From positions 222,001 through 286,000 of the forward strand of contig JAPFBL010000230.1 of the NCBI GenBank assembly GCA_026182355.1: a stretch of DNA of 64,000 nucleotides. Direction: 5' to 3'. Shown in pieces: positions 43,758 through 55,305 of this stretch (the stretch's first letter is position 1; the number at the start of each line of letters is the position of its first letter). Both the position numbers and the translations under genes were made by a program. A model generated the notes under the pieces. That model made no database searches and had not been told where the DNA came from. It was given only the letters and a program-made list of their open reading frames with translations. The stretch comes from Hermatobates lingyangjiaoensis. Lineage: Eukaryota > Arthropoda > Insecta > Hemiptera > Hermatobatidae.

Positions 43758-44739
43758 ATATATACATTACTTTCCTTTAAAAAATATGTTATTGACATCA
43801 CAAAATTCACAATAAGTCAAGTGAAATGTCAGAAAGTATAAACGTGTTTTAAGTATTTTAAAATACATATTTGGGAAGAGCTGCTTAACTACATCTGACA
43901 GTCATAATTGAGAAATTTTCACCTAAAATGTTTATTTGATTTTTCAGTTCAAAAAGTTTTTCTTGATTCTTTTTTTATTCCTTTATTTCACAACAAAAGT
44001 GCTTCTCATTCATTGTTGACCTTTAAATGATAGTAGATCAAAAATAATCTTTTTATTTTGATAAATATCAGACAATTTATTAATAATTTTGAGAAGTTTA
44101 TTTATTTGAGAGTGCAAATCAAATATCTTTCCAATTTTATTATTCGAAACACTTATTTTTCAGTAAAAGCTTTCATAACTCCTTTCACAGTGTAGTGAAG
44201 TGCATTTTTTCTTTAAACATGAGTCACACTCAATTTAACTTTTAAAAATTTATGCTGAAATTCAAATGTCACATTTGTCATTTCTCAGGACACTTGCTAT
44301 ATATTTTTTTCTCTCCCACTACCCAATAAACGTATTATTACACAACATATATTAAAAGCCTATACAGAATAATTTCATATTGATATTGGCTATAAAATTA
44401 TTAATATTAAATGTTTTAATATCTATTATAAATGCTTTATGATATCATGATGTTTTGACTAGTGAATGACGATCATCCACAACAGTGCACTCCAATAATC
44501 AAAGGATAATTATTTTCAAATAGGCTATATATCATTTATAATTACTTACAATTTTTTGAGCACCATCCGTTACTTAAGTTACCAAACTTTCAAATCAATC
44601 TGCCATTCAAGATTTTATACCTCAAAGAATAAATGATCTAGTAGTTTAAATTTCCAAAAGATTTAAGAACATTAAAAATTAACATAGTTGTAATTATTTA
44701 TCTATCAATTACATACATAGTTATATATATATAAAGATT

Positions 44740-44895
44740 TCTCATAAACACATGGAATAACAATCAATGATCAAACCACAATATGAAAAGGGAAAACAAG
44801 TCTAAGGCCTTTCAACCGTAACACACTGCATTTGTCAGAGTCAAAAGATCATCGATTGTTATTTCACGTTTTTATGTGAAATCTTTTAATATATA
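44740..44895. repeat. F1 foldback with short centre
   Basis: The minus arm (CAATCAATGATCAAACCACAAT, TTTCAACCGTAACAC) and a short plus end (ATTGTTATTTCACG...GTGAAATC) run into TATATATA at 44891. The core CTGACAAATGCAGTGTGTTACGGTTGAAA on the minus strand is a partly decayed F1 motif. Confidence 0.7.
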
Positions 44896-44899
44896 TATA

Positions 44900-45111
44900 G
44901 TTCAATGTACATAAACAAACATAAAGAAATTAAAAACATGAACTTACAGTCTCTAATTTTCGGTTGAACCGTCCTCAGGAGAGATAAGACAGGGAAACCA
45001 CCAAGTGCACTTGGTTTCCCTATCTTATCTCTCCTGAAGACGGTTCAACCGAAAATTAGAGACTGTAAGTTTGTGTTTTTAATTTCTCTATGTTTCTTTA
45101 TGTACATTGAA
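44900..45111. repeat. Near-perfect foldback, family F4
   Basis: Arms of ~100 bases from GTTCAATGTACATAAA to its inverse ending at 45111; the centre AAGTGCACTT is itself a palindrome, so there is almost no loop. The plus core 45034-45054 reads CTGAAGA, C, GGTT, CA, ACC, GAAA. The minus arm has CTGAGGA in place of CTGAAGA, allowed because that position is variable in hammerheads. Confidence 0.9.
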
Positions 45112-45164
45112 CTGTATTTGTCTATTTCTGATCGTATTTTCATGGAAAAAGTATATACATTTAT

Positions 45165-45463
45165 ATATATACTTAAAATAAACTGTGACACATAGACAGA
45201 AACATAACAAAGACTCACTTTTCAATATTTTGACCGTAATGGTGGTCGTCCTCAGGAGAAGAAGTGAATTAACGGAGGGACGACAGTCAACTAAAGAACT
45301 CACTGGGTGAGGGCTAAAGTAGTGCTGCCGTAAAGGAGAAAAACCGCGATTACCGCTATGACGGTCGAAATATTGAAAAGTGAGTCTATGTTATGTTTCT
45401 GTTTATGTGTCACAGTTTATTTTAATTGTAATCTGTCCTGCTGGACCGCTTCCGTTTATCATG

Positions 45464-45475
<12 letters not shown>
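45165..45475. repeat. F2 foldback with non-matching centre
   Basis: The minus arm (ACTTAAAATAAACTGTGACA...GTCGTCCTCAG) and plus arm (GACGGTCGAAATATTG...CTGGACCGCTTCCG) are separated by ~50 unrelated bases (45295-45345). The plus arm starts inside the hairpin, so only the minus arm has the CTGAGGA half. (TA)n begins at about 45464. Confidence 0.8.
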
Positions 45476-45487
<12 letters not shown>

Positions 45488-45494
<7 letters not shown>

Positions 45495-45672
45495 CTCAAA
45501 AACGAAGAAAAGCAACCAAAGAGAAAGAGAACCACACTTAGAAACTCAAATTTTAAGAAGATCCAAAAATTTGATTTTTTAAGTGTGTCTCTTGCTCTGT
45601 GTGTTGCTTTTCTTCGTTTTTGAGCTGATTTGCGTCCTGTTTGGATCGTTTTTTCGAATTTTGAGTGATATA

Positions 45673-45690
<18 letters not shown>
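45488..45690. repeat. F5 foldback, core lost at the centre
   Basis: TCAGCTCAAAAACGAAGAAAAGCAAC and its inverse GTTGCTTTTCTTCGTTTTTG flank a centre around AAATTTTAAGAAGATCCAAAAATTTGATTTTT where the motif should be. After it come GTCCTGTTTGGATCG and TA repeats (about 45679-45708), then (TTA)n to 45738. Confidence 0.8.
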
Positions 45691-45739
<49 letters not shown>

Positions 45740-46139
45740 GCTATATTATCGATAAACATAGATTCGCAAACATTTTTTTTTAACTTATCAGCCAGCTGGT
45801 TCTTTTTACATCGTATGACATTTAATTAATTTTCCAATAAACAAATAAGTTCAACTGTCAGGCTCTGAAATTCAATACAAAATGTTTATATCACCACAAA
45901 CATAGATTGAGTTGATCTGGAAGAACCAAAAATTGTTTTATTTAATTTAGCGCTGGAAATGTTTGCTTGATGTTTCACTCCTCCGTGAGCTCCACCTGGG
46001 GCATTCCGTGGATCCTATGAAGGTGTAAATTCGTTTTGCGGTTGGTGGTTTATCCTGCGGTATGAAGTATCGATCCACTCTACTTTGTTCGATGCTATGT
46101 CGGAAAGGGTCAGGTGCATGGTAATCAATCGAAACAGGA

Positions 46140-46290
46140 TAAATGTATGTGGATGTATGTACAGCTTGATGGATTGATCCATCAATATGGATAGATGGAT
46201 TTTTGTAGATGTATGGATACATTGATGGATTGCTGTAGAAGTATGTATGCATTGATGTTGATGGATGTGTGTATTGATTGATGTAAGTGT
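46140..46290. repeat. GATG/GTAT minisatellite-like stretch
   Basis: Irregular repeats of GGATG, TGTATG and GATTGATG over about 150 bases, e.g. GATGGATTGATCCATCAA. Confidence 0.8.
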
Positions 46291-46299
46291 CTGTTGTTT

Positions 46300-48150
46300 G
46301 GTTTGGCAGTAAAAAGATTGATTCTGTTAGTAGTGGTTGACTGGGAATATTATAGTTTCAATACTTCATGTAAAAATTTTAAATCTTTTTTACTGTGTAA
46401 TGATGACAATGATAGTTGAAATATATTTCCAATAATATAGTTATTCTCAAAATAACATTGGATTCTTTACGCTGTCTAGAAATGTATTATATTTTAAATT
46501 TATTTCAAAATATTTTTTCTGACCGCCCTGAACGGATCATCAAATAGTTCTGACAACTGGGCTTTTTCTCTTTTGAATGTGTTTTTTCCACATCTTGGTA
46601 TACGTGATCTAAACATTACAAATGTCCTTTCTTTGTTAATTAGTGTTATTGATTTTAATTTAGCATTATTATTTCTGGCATTTTTTAAAATTTATCTTTG
46701 AAATGCTACATAAATGATTTTACTACGGTTTTAATATGTACTGATTGTTGAAGAAGTAAAATCTTATATGATAATAAAATTAATTTTCCTAAGCTTGCTC
46801 CCGAATGTTGTTTTCGGGTAACAATGGGATATAATCTAGTTGTTAATATAATTGAGAAATATGGTATTTAATTCTGACGAACCTTCAGGGAGCTTATATC
46901 ATGGTTTACAAACAACACGATTTTGTGTTATTAAATATTTATTAGATTAAAGAAAATGGAATTTAGGTCTCAGTGGGCTTATTAATACAAGGAGACGTTC
47001 TGAAGGGAAATCTACGACGCTCGACTCCTTTTCTTCATTATATCCACCGGCAGAGCAGCCAGAGAGCTCTACAAACAACTTTTTCTTTTATGATCGTATG
47101 AATAAACAAAAGATTTATTCCTTCTTTCTATTCAGCCGTTAAGTTTTTCATCTGCAGTAAATTTTTTGCAGAGTGCATTAGCTTATATTAAATTCTAGCC
47201 AATTACTTTGAGCATTTTAAAATGATAATTCTGAACTTTGTTTTTAAGTATCACAACAAAAAATAAGTGCAATAAAAACGATTTAAGTAGAAATATATAT
47301 TATTTGAAAGAAGCAATTAAAATTTTTGTCATTAGATATGAAATACACTAGCTTGTATCAGGTAAGTTTACTATAACTGTAAGTTCAGGTCAAACTTCAG
47401 TTGATGCATAGACCCTTTTCGTTAAAGATGACCTACATATGATTGGGATATTGTTATACATACCTGAAAATTGAAGTTTTTATAAAAAGATATCTAGGGA
47501 TTCAAAAATATATTTTGGGTGTTTAGAATCTTCGTATAAGAAATTGTTGGCCTATTCAGTAAAACACAAAATAAGTTACTGCTGTCTTACTTTAACTTGA
47601 AATTTGAGAAGCTTTAAATAACTATTCCTTAGAATTGTCATGGAATTAATTCATCAAGGTGCAGAAATATAAATAGGAAAAACTCTTTCGAAATTAAATA
47701 CCAAGATAAAAACCAGTCTTCATTAAAATATACACAATATTTAATTGCTAGTACCTCGAAATATACTAATATTCTCTTGAAACTGTACATGGAATTTATT
47801 ATCGAAAAATAACAAAACAATTAGCATACTCTAAATTTAATATTTTTTTTCTTTTCAGATATTTTGCCAGTACGAGTTGTAATCACACGCCAGTAGGAGC
47901 AAATCTGAGTGGAAAGCTTGGTTGGTAAAGCTGATTGTGGAATTATGTTTCAGACCCTCCATCTCCCTTAACGAGGTAACTCTATCATGCTACTAACGAA
48001 TGCTTTGTACATATGAAGTCTCTCTTATCATGTGCTGTGTACTAGATCGAATTTATTTTACTTCGTATTTCCCGATCATGCTTTGGCCTCAGTTAAGAAC
48101 AACCAGCCATGTCAACCATCATCATCTAGCTCTCGACATTTGCTAAGTGG
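46300..48150. other. No gene firmly identified
   Basis: AT-rich. A good-looking acceptor TTTTTTTTCTTTTCAG ends at 47858, followed by a GC-richer 120 bases and GAG/GTAACT at 47978-47986, which could be an exon of an unknown transcript. No protein is recognisable. Confidence 0.35.
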
Positions 48151-48159
48151 TATATTATA

Positions 48160-48435
48160 ATATTATTATTTGAGGGTGACTATAGCACTGTGTCTTAAAA
48201 ACTATTGTACTTCCCCTCTTCTTTACTAAAGTACCCTAGCAGTTAGCGTCAACGCCTTCAAGAAGCTCAGCACTTTTGCTGGGTCCAGCTGTAAAACTTT
48301 TCTATGGTTTTGTTGAGTGTCCCGAAGTACCTACCTCGGTGCAGCAAAGTTGCCTGACAGTCAAACAGCAGATGCAACGGTGTTTCCTCCTCTTCTTTGC
48401 AGAATCTGCATAAACCATCATTGATAATGCCCATT
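48160..48435 (-). pseudogene. Non-LTR ORF2 C-terminal fragment
   Basis: The minus strand from about 48432 reads IINDGLCRFCKEEEETPLHLLFDCQ and ends WTQQKC-stop (TGA, complement of 48267-48269). C-x2-C ... H-x4-C is the C-terminal cysteine/histidine cluster of non-LTR ORF2 proteins. It is a better copy of the family at 3090-3940, and both share the 3' UTR (AGCTTCTTGGAGGCG/AAGGCG..., CTATAGTCACCCTCAA). Confidence 0.75.
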
Positions 48436-48439
48436 CAAG

Positions 48440-48720
48440 CTACGTACATTTCGGGTCAAAGTGACTTCCTTTCTCCTTGTTCGGGTCCTTAGGTGCACTT
48501 GAAGGAGGTTTGCTCCCACTTGTTAGCGCTTTTGGACTCTCTGCGCTTCCGGAGGATGGTCTCCGGACTTCTTTCTCCTTAGTATCATACACAGAAAAAT
48601 TTTTGAACCTCTGTGGGTGGTATTTTTCCCTCTTCAACAGAGCATCGCATACCGGAGTAAGACTCCTTTACTCAAGGAGGTCTCCTGCTGTCCTTGAGGC
48701 TCTGTTCGTAATAAAGTAAC
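48440..48720 (-). pseudogene. Possible retroelement ORF1 fragment
   Basis: A minus-strand open frame (48440-48637, extending up) is basic and rich in S/P/K (KYHPQRFKNFSVYDTKEKEVRRPSSGSAE...), like a gag linker region, in a GC-rich block directly upstream of the ORF2 C-terminus. If it is ORF1, the copy is an internal-deletion derivative joining ORF1 to the end of ORF2. No zinc knuckle is visible. Confidence 0.3.
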
Positions 48721-48999
48721 CCCTGTATCATCCATCTTTTGGTACGGATCTCATGTTCCCTTGGATTGGAGCTGCGATAAGAGGAGAGGGTTTTGGAAGT
48801 TGGAAGGATTGTGAAACGAAGGTGGTCAGGCCCATCCTCTAGCCTCCTTCTCGTCCTTTTTGATTTGCCCCTGCATATAGCTGATTAACAGGGTAGCCTC
48901 CCGAAAGCCGAAAGTTGGAATTGAGTGCTGGAGGCTATTAGAGACGTATAACCACTCCAGTACTACCCCTACATAGTATATTATTTACCCATTTTGTGA

Positions 49000-50340
49000 G
49001 AGGTAGTGGCCTATTGATGAAATTATAATGTGACACTATAAGCTTCTTACAATGCCTACATTATAGCAGCCAATTCGAGCATGAAGCAATAACCTAAATA
49101 TATTATAATCATATATCAGCAAATAATTTAGGTAATTATAGAAATTGCACATGATTTTATTTGTTTAATTTCTTAGTTGAAATTTAAAAAAGAACAGAAA
49201 ATACAATGGAAAGGAATATTTAAAACACAACATACATGTGGGAACAGTTGTGAATTAATCAACCTACATTGCAATTCTGAAATTTGTAAAATGATCAAAA
49301 AATATTTTGGAATGCATGGATGCAATAATGACCAATATTACTCGTAAAAAGTTATTTTTTTTTATTTATATGAATTTATATAATCTATTTTTAGAAAATT
49401 TTAACGAAAAAAATCCGGGAGGTCCGACTGCAGCTATAAGATTGATAATATTTGTTATGGTCAAAAATTGTTGGCTCAAAAGAATTTTTGTAACAGAAAA
49501 GACAGAGAGAATATATTCAGTTTTGAAGGAAACATAAAAGAATATGGCAACAGAGTGTTTTCAGCGATAGTCTAGCAAAATATATTAAACGAGTCAAAAT
49601 ATGATCTGCTACATACTTTGAGGTTTTGACATTGATGGAGGGAGATAATGAAAATTAAATGAAATTTGGAGAATTTCATAATCGAAAGAAAAACAATATT
49701 GGTAAGATAAATTCATAGGAATCTTTATTTAAGAATTTTTTTCCCAAAACTCATACAACCCTTAATAATGAAAATGAAACGTTACTTCCATCCATCCCAC
49801 AGATATACAATCTCAAAGTCCTTTTTCTTTATTCCAATGATTGCATTGACACTGTTTCAAAGAGTTTCTAATTAGAGCTCTTAGAACTGCAAAGTTCATT
49901 TGGATCAAAGTATCAATTCTATTTATTTTTAGATTTATATGAATTCTATCAATTAGACTTAACGGGATAAATTACACAAGTTTAAATATATATAATTAAT
50001 TCAGTTCTTCTCCTAGTCTAAAGGAAAACAATAGATTGAATATTTGAGGGAGTTTTGAAATAGAAATTATTCCTTTATGGGATAACCGTTTTCAGAAGTT
50101 TACATAATTTAGTATCATATACATGCAGTTTAAAAACATCAACTTTGAATATAAGTGAAGTTCAAACGAACATTTCTTCCCCTATAGATTTTATAAAAGG
50201 AATTTAAATATTTGTCATGACAACAGTTTCAATTTAAGGAGAAATTTAACATATAAATACATTCTTTATGTTTTCTGTTATTTATTCTCCTCCGTCTTAT
50301 ATATGAACAAACATGCACTAGTATGCACACGCACATACTC
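49000..50340. other. No gene seen
   Basis: AT-rich DNA with no coding or structured repeat signal. Confidence 0.4.
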
Positions 50341-50344
50341 GTAC

Positions 50345-50425
50345 ACACGAAATGGGAAAACAAGACTAAAATCTTTCAACCGTAACAAGAATATGATAGT
50401 TTCATCATTGATTGTTATTTAATTA
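50345..50425 (-). repeat. F1 tail fragment
   Basis: CACGAAATGGGAAAACAAGACTAAAATCTTTCAACCGTAACAAG is the inverse of the F1 region after the hairpin. It is cut off before the CTGANGA half and joined to TTTCATCATTGATTGTTATTT. Confidence 0.6.
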
Positions 50426-50652
50426 TACAATTTTTTTTAAATTATATCCTCATTTTATGCAATTTTAAAATATTCATTTTTTTCTTTTTATTTTTATTGA
50501 TTGTTTAGATACTCAGTTTCTTCATTTTATAGCTTCATTATTTGTTTTCTCTTTTAACTTGTTTATTTATTTTTTTATCCCATCTACCACATTATTTGTA
50601 AGCGGCATTTTTTCTGTATGTGCATCCTTTCAGTCTCTACATTTCTGATGAT

Positions 50653-50655
<3 letters not shown>

Positions 50656-50698
<43 letters not shown>

Positions 50699-50702
50699 TA
50701 TA
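50656..50702. repeat. (TA)n microsatellite
   Basis: Almost pure TA; it forms the left border of the F5 foldback. Confidence 0.9.
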
Positions 50703-51000
50703 CACGAGTTCAAAATTCAAGAAGAGTAACACACAGAGTAAGGAAACACACTTACAGACTCAAATTTTCGGTTAATCCGTCTTCAAGAGAAAAGAGAAAG
50801 GGAGACCAAGCACGTTGTAGATACAACGGCAAGTAACCAGTTGTAACCCGTAAGTAACCCGTGGGTTACTTGCTGTTGCGTCTACAACGTCCTTGGTCTT
50901 CCTTTCTCTTTACTCCTGAAGACGGATTTCCCGAAAATTTGAGTCTGCAAGTGTGTTTCCTTACTCTGTGTGTTACTCTTCTTGAATTTTGAACTCGTAT
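50702..51000. repeat. Foldback, family F5, two hammerhead-like cores
   Basis: Arms of ~135 bases, from ACGAGTTCAAAATTCAAG to its inverse ending GAACTCGT, meet around 50840-50860. The plus core 50916-50936 is CTGAAGA, C, GGATTTCCC, GAAA; the minus core uses TCTTCAAG / CGGTTAATCCG. Right of the arm come GTGTCCAGTTTGGATCG, TATTTCGTT and TATATATA, the common tail of F2, F4 and F5. Confidence 0.88.
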
Positions 51001-51159
51001 TGTGTCCAGTTTGGATCGTATTTCGTTTAATTAAGTAAAATCATATATATATTATATGAAAGATTAATAATCAACAATAACTCTTGATATAATATATGAA
51101 ATTAAACACCACAATACATTGGATTTAATACCACAATAAAAATCATTCAATAAATTGGA

Positions 51160-51392
51160 GGGAAGCAAAAAAATTAATTTTTGTGGTTTCAAAAAGAAAG
51201 AGAAATATTATTGAAAGTGCCTTCATAAAGAACTTCTTTGGAAATTTAATAAACAATAGTCCTGGATTGCACAAACTGGATGAAATATTGACAAAAGAAA
51301 TAAGTAAGAAAATTAAGACTCCTTCAATTTTAGGAACTTTAAATTTAGACAGGGATGCAAGCAATCCTGAAGACTTCAATCAACCAGGTTAA
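51160..51392 (+). pseudogene. PLE GIY-YIG C-terminal tail
   Basis: The open frame reads SKRKRNIIESAFIKNFFG, then LHKLDEILTKEI, to a stop TAA at 51390-51392. The RxIIESAFI pattern is the conserved helix with the catalytic-site glutamate of PLE GIY-YIG domains; the GIY, YIG and arginine parts lie upstream and are missing. It ends ~40 bases before a CTGATGA...GAAA motif, as in the copy at 54289-55330. Confidence 0.65.
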
Positions 51393-51429
51393 CTTGCTAA
51401 TATACTTGTTGTTTTGTTCATTTAGCTCT

Positions 51430-51449
51430 CTGATGATGTTTTGACGAAA
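51430..51449 (+). ncRNA. Hammerhead-like motif after GIY-YIG stop
   Basis: CTGATGA, T, GT, TTTG, AC, GAAA. The hairpin is only 2 bp, but the layout (extra base, G-C closing pair, GAAA) is the same as in the other families. Confidence 0.5.
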
Positions 51450-52079
51450 GGCCTTAGAGCACTATATGTAATATTATTTGTTTTATTGTGGTGTTTAATT
51501 TCATATTATATATATATATATATATATATAAATGGAACTATATGTCTGATGTTAGTGTTTTCTTAATTTAATTTTGAATTTTTGTTGTTGGTTTTAGATT
51601 GATGTTTCAATTCAATATACGGTATATATAGTTATGATTTTTAATAAATTGATTCATCTTACTAGGCGAATAAATAACATAAAACAACATTAAATATCGC
51701 AATAAGCAATGAGGGCTCGTAGATGACCTTTAAGCAGAATATTAACACTCACTTTACAGCAAGTTGAGTCGTATTTCACGAGAGGAGTATTAATCAGTCG
51801 CAGTAATATTTGCACTCCATGTTTGCGGTCAGATTGCTCCTAACAGTATTCTCTCTCACTCACTTCTACGCAATCATTCTTAGTTTTGCCCTTTCGCTCC
51901 CTCTACTCGACTTAATTTAGTTCTTAGTATCAACATATGTTCAATTTTTTAGGCCTGCGTTTAAAATGTTAACTAAAGAGCTGGATGATCTGAAATTGTA
52001 AACCATAATGTAAAAGTGCAGTAATATATTTACATTTATTAATTGTGTAATTTGTTATAGAGTGACTATTTACTCATAT

Positions 52080-52180
52080 TGGGGAAAGAATTACATCTCT
52101 ACACAGAAAAGTTTATTATAAAAAATTCTCAACGCGTTTCGAACAGTTGATGTTCTTCTTCAGGTTACATCTAAAAAATA
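52080..52180 (-). repeat. PLE tail with hammerhead-like motif, minus strand
   Basis: The minus strand 52163-52137 reads CTGAAGA, A, GAAC, ATCAACT, GTTC, GAAACG. The hairpin is a perfect 4 bp with a G-C closing pair. No TA tract or coding part adjoins it, so it is a solo tail or an old truncated copy. Confidence 0.65.
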
Positions 52181-52709
52181 TATGCACATATGAGCTTTAG
52201 AAACGTCTGGGTGAATTAATTCAAATTGAATAGAATATCTGACACTATTGAGTGATGTTATGGGAATAAGTATTAAGATGGTTTAATTAATGCTTAATTG
52301 TAAACGACATACAGAAACATGTTCTAATTCATAAAAAAAGAGATTTTTAGTTACTTGCTCTGCTGGGGTGGTTATTCATTGGGTGAGAGCAAGCATGGAC
52401 TGAGGGTGTCACGCAGGGTTTTTAGATGTGGGAGGGAGTTCAGAGGAATGCAGGAGGTCATGGCAAATACGAGTATATTGGCCTAACTGTACAATGAGAA
52501 CATGACTTTTTATGGTAAAGGGAGTCATACAGTGTATCGTATAAAACACTATAAGTAATTATAATAATCGTAGAATTATAAGACTACTAAGAAATAATTA
52601 TATTCCTGTACCAAGTTTTACTTTTTATTCTAATGTAGATCATTAAACGCATCATAATTTCATATGCATGTATTTGGCTTTTGTAGTAAATTGTTATTTT
52701 CATTTCATT

Positions 52710-52865
52710 TTGTCAAAACCACAATAAGAAATGGGGAAAAAAAAGACTAAGATTATTCAACCGAAACAAGCGGTCGTCGTCAGAGTTAAAAACCCAACTG
52801 ATATTTTTTTCCCACCATTTTTTATTATAGTTTGAACATTGATTTTTACTTATTATGTTGAATAG
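52710..52865. repeat. F1 inverted pair, partial
   Basis: The minus arm (AAACCACAATAAGAAATGGGG, TTCAACCGAAACAAGCGGTC, TCGTCAGAG) is followed by a short plus end (CATTTTTTATTATAGTTTGAACATTGATT). The minus core is CTGACGA, C, GACCGCTTGTTTCGGTT, GAAT. Confidence 0.65.
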
Positions 52866-54035
52866 TTTTTAATTCCAATTCTTAGATAATTAATGAAATA
52901 GTTCTAATATAAAAGATATAAGGAATATAAAGAATTTAGTCTCCGCACAAATATCCTTTATTGAAAACCACAACGCGTATCAAATACTTATTAAAGAATA
53001 TTCAGCAACAGAATAATCTAACATTCATTTATAAAGGTGCCATACAGCTCTTTGATTACTGTTTTCTTAAATTATTACATTAACTATTTGGGAACATGGA
53101 ATATTTTTTTTCTTTTTTTTTCGGAAATATATTTTATTTTCAATGGTATATGTGCGTAAGGAAGGCTACTACGTGTTTGAAATGCAGTTTTTTATTAAAA
53201 ATCTTAATATTATTTTTCTGCAGTACGTATTTTACCGCACTGTAAATGATTACCGAACCGTATGGCTGAAAAAAGTGTTATTATACTATAGAATTCATTT
53301 GAGAGATTTATGTATATAGATAATTAATATTTGTAAGTTGCACTCATTGGTAATACCTAAACGTTAATACAAGCACAGAATTATATTGGTAAACCAGACA
53401 GTTGGCACTAAATATTCATTAGAATAGTTTACTCAGTTGTTCAACTAAATTAGTTTACTTGCAATTCTCTCAATCCTAGTCGAATTTATTTCTGAGTTAT
53501 TCAGCTTAGTCCAGTAAAGTTTGAGAGTAATTCAACAGGCCCACTGTATTTGGGTTTCAAAAACCACGTCTCAATTCACAGACTAGATTTTATAAAACTT
53601 AAAAAGTGTTCGTGATAGTGTTTTCTTGTTCTAAAAACAACAGATATTTCAATTAGCAAACATAATTAAATCTGTTTTTTAGATGATTAAATTTAGTTTG
53701 AAAAATTACTTTGATCAAAAGTAAATGGTATCAGGGACTGTAATGACTTGCTACCATTATGATTAAGCAAGCTTTTCTGGTCTCATTTACTAGGTAATCT
53801 TAATATTTACATAAGTAATTGGAAAAACTATACATTTCAGTCAATAAACCGCCTTATATTATTTTGGAGTAATCAAAAATTGTTTGATATTTAACGAGGA
53901 CTTACATTTCAGCGTTATATACACTTCGAGCTTACTTTCGAAAGTAAGTCAGGTCTACTGAGTGAGAATGAAAAATGAAAGTATAATTAACTTGATTTAT
54001 GGAAGTAAATATTCTTACGATTTCTTAGTAGAAAG
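52866..54035. other. No gene seen; 18-bp palindrome at 53931-53948
   Basis: AT-rich. CTTACTTTCGAAAGTAAG at 53931-53948 is a perfect 18-bp palindrome with no other context. Confidence 0.4.
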
Positions 54036-54040
54036 AATAT

Positions 54041-54111
54041 CACACACACACGCACACACACACACACACACACAACACACACACAACACACACACACACA
54101 CACACACAGAT
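54041..54111. repeat. (CA)n microsatellite
   Basis: CACACACA runs with two AACACAC interruptions; the only sizeable CA repeat in the window. Confidence 0.95.
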
Positions 54112-54234
54112 ATATATTGTTTTCTATGAGTTGTCCGGGGAAAGGAATATGATTCGCTGGGCAGCGGGTAACTGGAGCTTTCTAAGAACCACACTCATGG
54201 ACCTACAAACTCTACTAGGCCTCTCACTAACTAT

Positions 54235-55143
54235 CGAGAGGAGTCAGGACGGACGTATTCCCTTCTGGACGTCCTAGTCAATATAAACCGCGAAGGCTTG
54301 AGTACGCGAGTTTATAGAAAACCCACTAATTCAGGACTTTGTCTTAATGGACAGAGCGAATGCCCAGACCGATATAAGCGAGCTACCATCAATGCTTATG
54401 TGAAGAGAGCTCTAACTCTTTGTAGCAATTGGACTAGTGTACACGAAGAACTAGAGAATGCTACAAAAATCTTAGTTAACAACGGCTACTGTAACAATGA
54501 AGTTAGCCAAGTGATTACCAGAGTTCTTGATCAATGGTACACTAGCGTTGACAAAAAGTGAGAGACTCTGCAGACCGGAGAACAAATACCCCTGTTCTAC
54601 AAAGCCTACTTGTCTACGCAGTATAAGGAAGATGAGAAGTCCCTGAGAAAAATTATCGATGGTCATATTAAAACCACCAACACTGAGGACACAATTCGTC
54701 TCACCATCTTCTATAAGACCAGGAAAACTAGCAATCTACTCATTAAAAATGGCAATAGAGAAGTAACGCCCGACCTTCAGCGTAGTCACCTGGTGTACAA
54801 GTTTTCATGTACTCAAGGGAACTGTGCAGCCCTTCCTTCTACCTACATCGGTATGACAACAACGAAGCTGCCGAGGCGTCTAACCCTCCATCTCTCCACA
54901 GGAGCCCCTAAGGATCATGTTAGGAAAGAACACGGAGGTGCCCTCACTAGAAATATGCTAGTAGAGGGAACCTCAGTTTTGGCTGAGAACAGTGATCGAG
55001 GCAGGCTACAAATACTAGAGGCTTTATTAATCAAAGATTTGTGCCCCGCGCTGAACTCTCAAATCAGTGACATGTTCGTCATCCCGAGTTCTAGGACCTT
55101 CGAACCTAAAATAAAATTTGTTCGGAACTCTCCCATGCTGTGA
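54235..55143 (+). pseudogene. Penelope-like element: RT C-terminus, linker and GIY-YIG
   Basis: GRIPFLDVLVNINREGLSTRVYRKPTN spans a frameshift near 54262; the FLDVLV and VYRKPT phrases are the conserved C-terminal part of the Penelope RT (primer-grip/thumb region). One frame then runs from 54289 to a TGA at 55141-55143 with a single in-frame TGA at 54559-54561. The GIY-YIG domain follows: LVYKFSCTQGNC (GIY-like strand with cysteines), TYIGMTTTKLPRRL (YIG and arginines), HLSTGA, and ILEALLIK with the glutamate. The 5' part of the RT is missing. Only two lesions are visible, so it is a fairly recent pseudogene. Confidence 0.88.
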
Positions 55144-55305
55144 CCTGTCGAGGGCGAGAAGTGCTGGAGTGATTCAACTGTCTAACGCGTGGGTGCGCGC
55201 ATGTAGCGCTGCTTTGACAGTTACACGCTGCCACTATTTGAACTGTGCTAATTTTTGTTGTTAATTTTTTTTTTTAATTGTTTCGTTTTATTGTTTACTG
55301 TTTAC

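Larger units (their letters stand above)
42880..43763 (-). mobile_element. 5'-truncated Penelope-like element (copy B)
   Basis: Twin of 28985-29829. A (TA)n tract of ~54 bases (43009-43062) lies in its 3' UTR where copy A has only ATATATAT. Confidence 0.75.
30665..44599. repeat. Tandem segmental duplication, copy B (13.9 kb with insertions)
   Basis: Same order as copy A, plus a Helitron (31512-33660), a non-LTR element (36665-41101), a PLE-tail insertion (about 41640-42110), a duplicated 35-bp phrase near 42330-42360 and enlarged TA tracts. Subtracting these leaves ~6.7-6.8 kb, matching copy A. Confidence 0.95.
51094..51506 (+). mobile_element. PLE fragment bounded by inverted 23-bp ends
   Basis: ATATGAAATTAAACACCACA (51094) has its inverse TGTGGTGTTTAATTTCATAT at 51487-51506, and TA repeats follow at 51507. 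Between them lie a GIY-YIG C-terminus (51183-51392), a hammerhead-like motif (51430-51449) and the 3' UTR. Inverted termini around a 5'-truncated coding piece are compatible with the complex ends known for PLEs. Confidence 0.75.

Noticed and set aside
47859..47882. Possible alternative last corazonin exon (acceptor at 47858, phase 0, codons IFCQYEL then stop)
   Set aside because: It would need a 38-kb intron. The nearer exon at 21051 is longer, has coding-like composition, a cysteine at a fitting distance and a poly-A signal. Kept only as a weak alternative.
54041..54111. CRISPR-like or regulatory reading of the CA repeat and other short tandem repeats
   Set aside because: Simple microsatellite in a eukaryotic genome; no spacer-repeat structure anywhere in the window.
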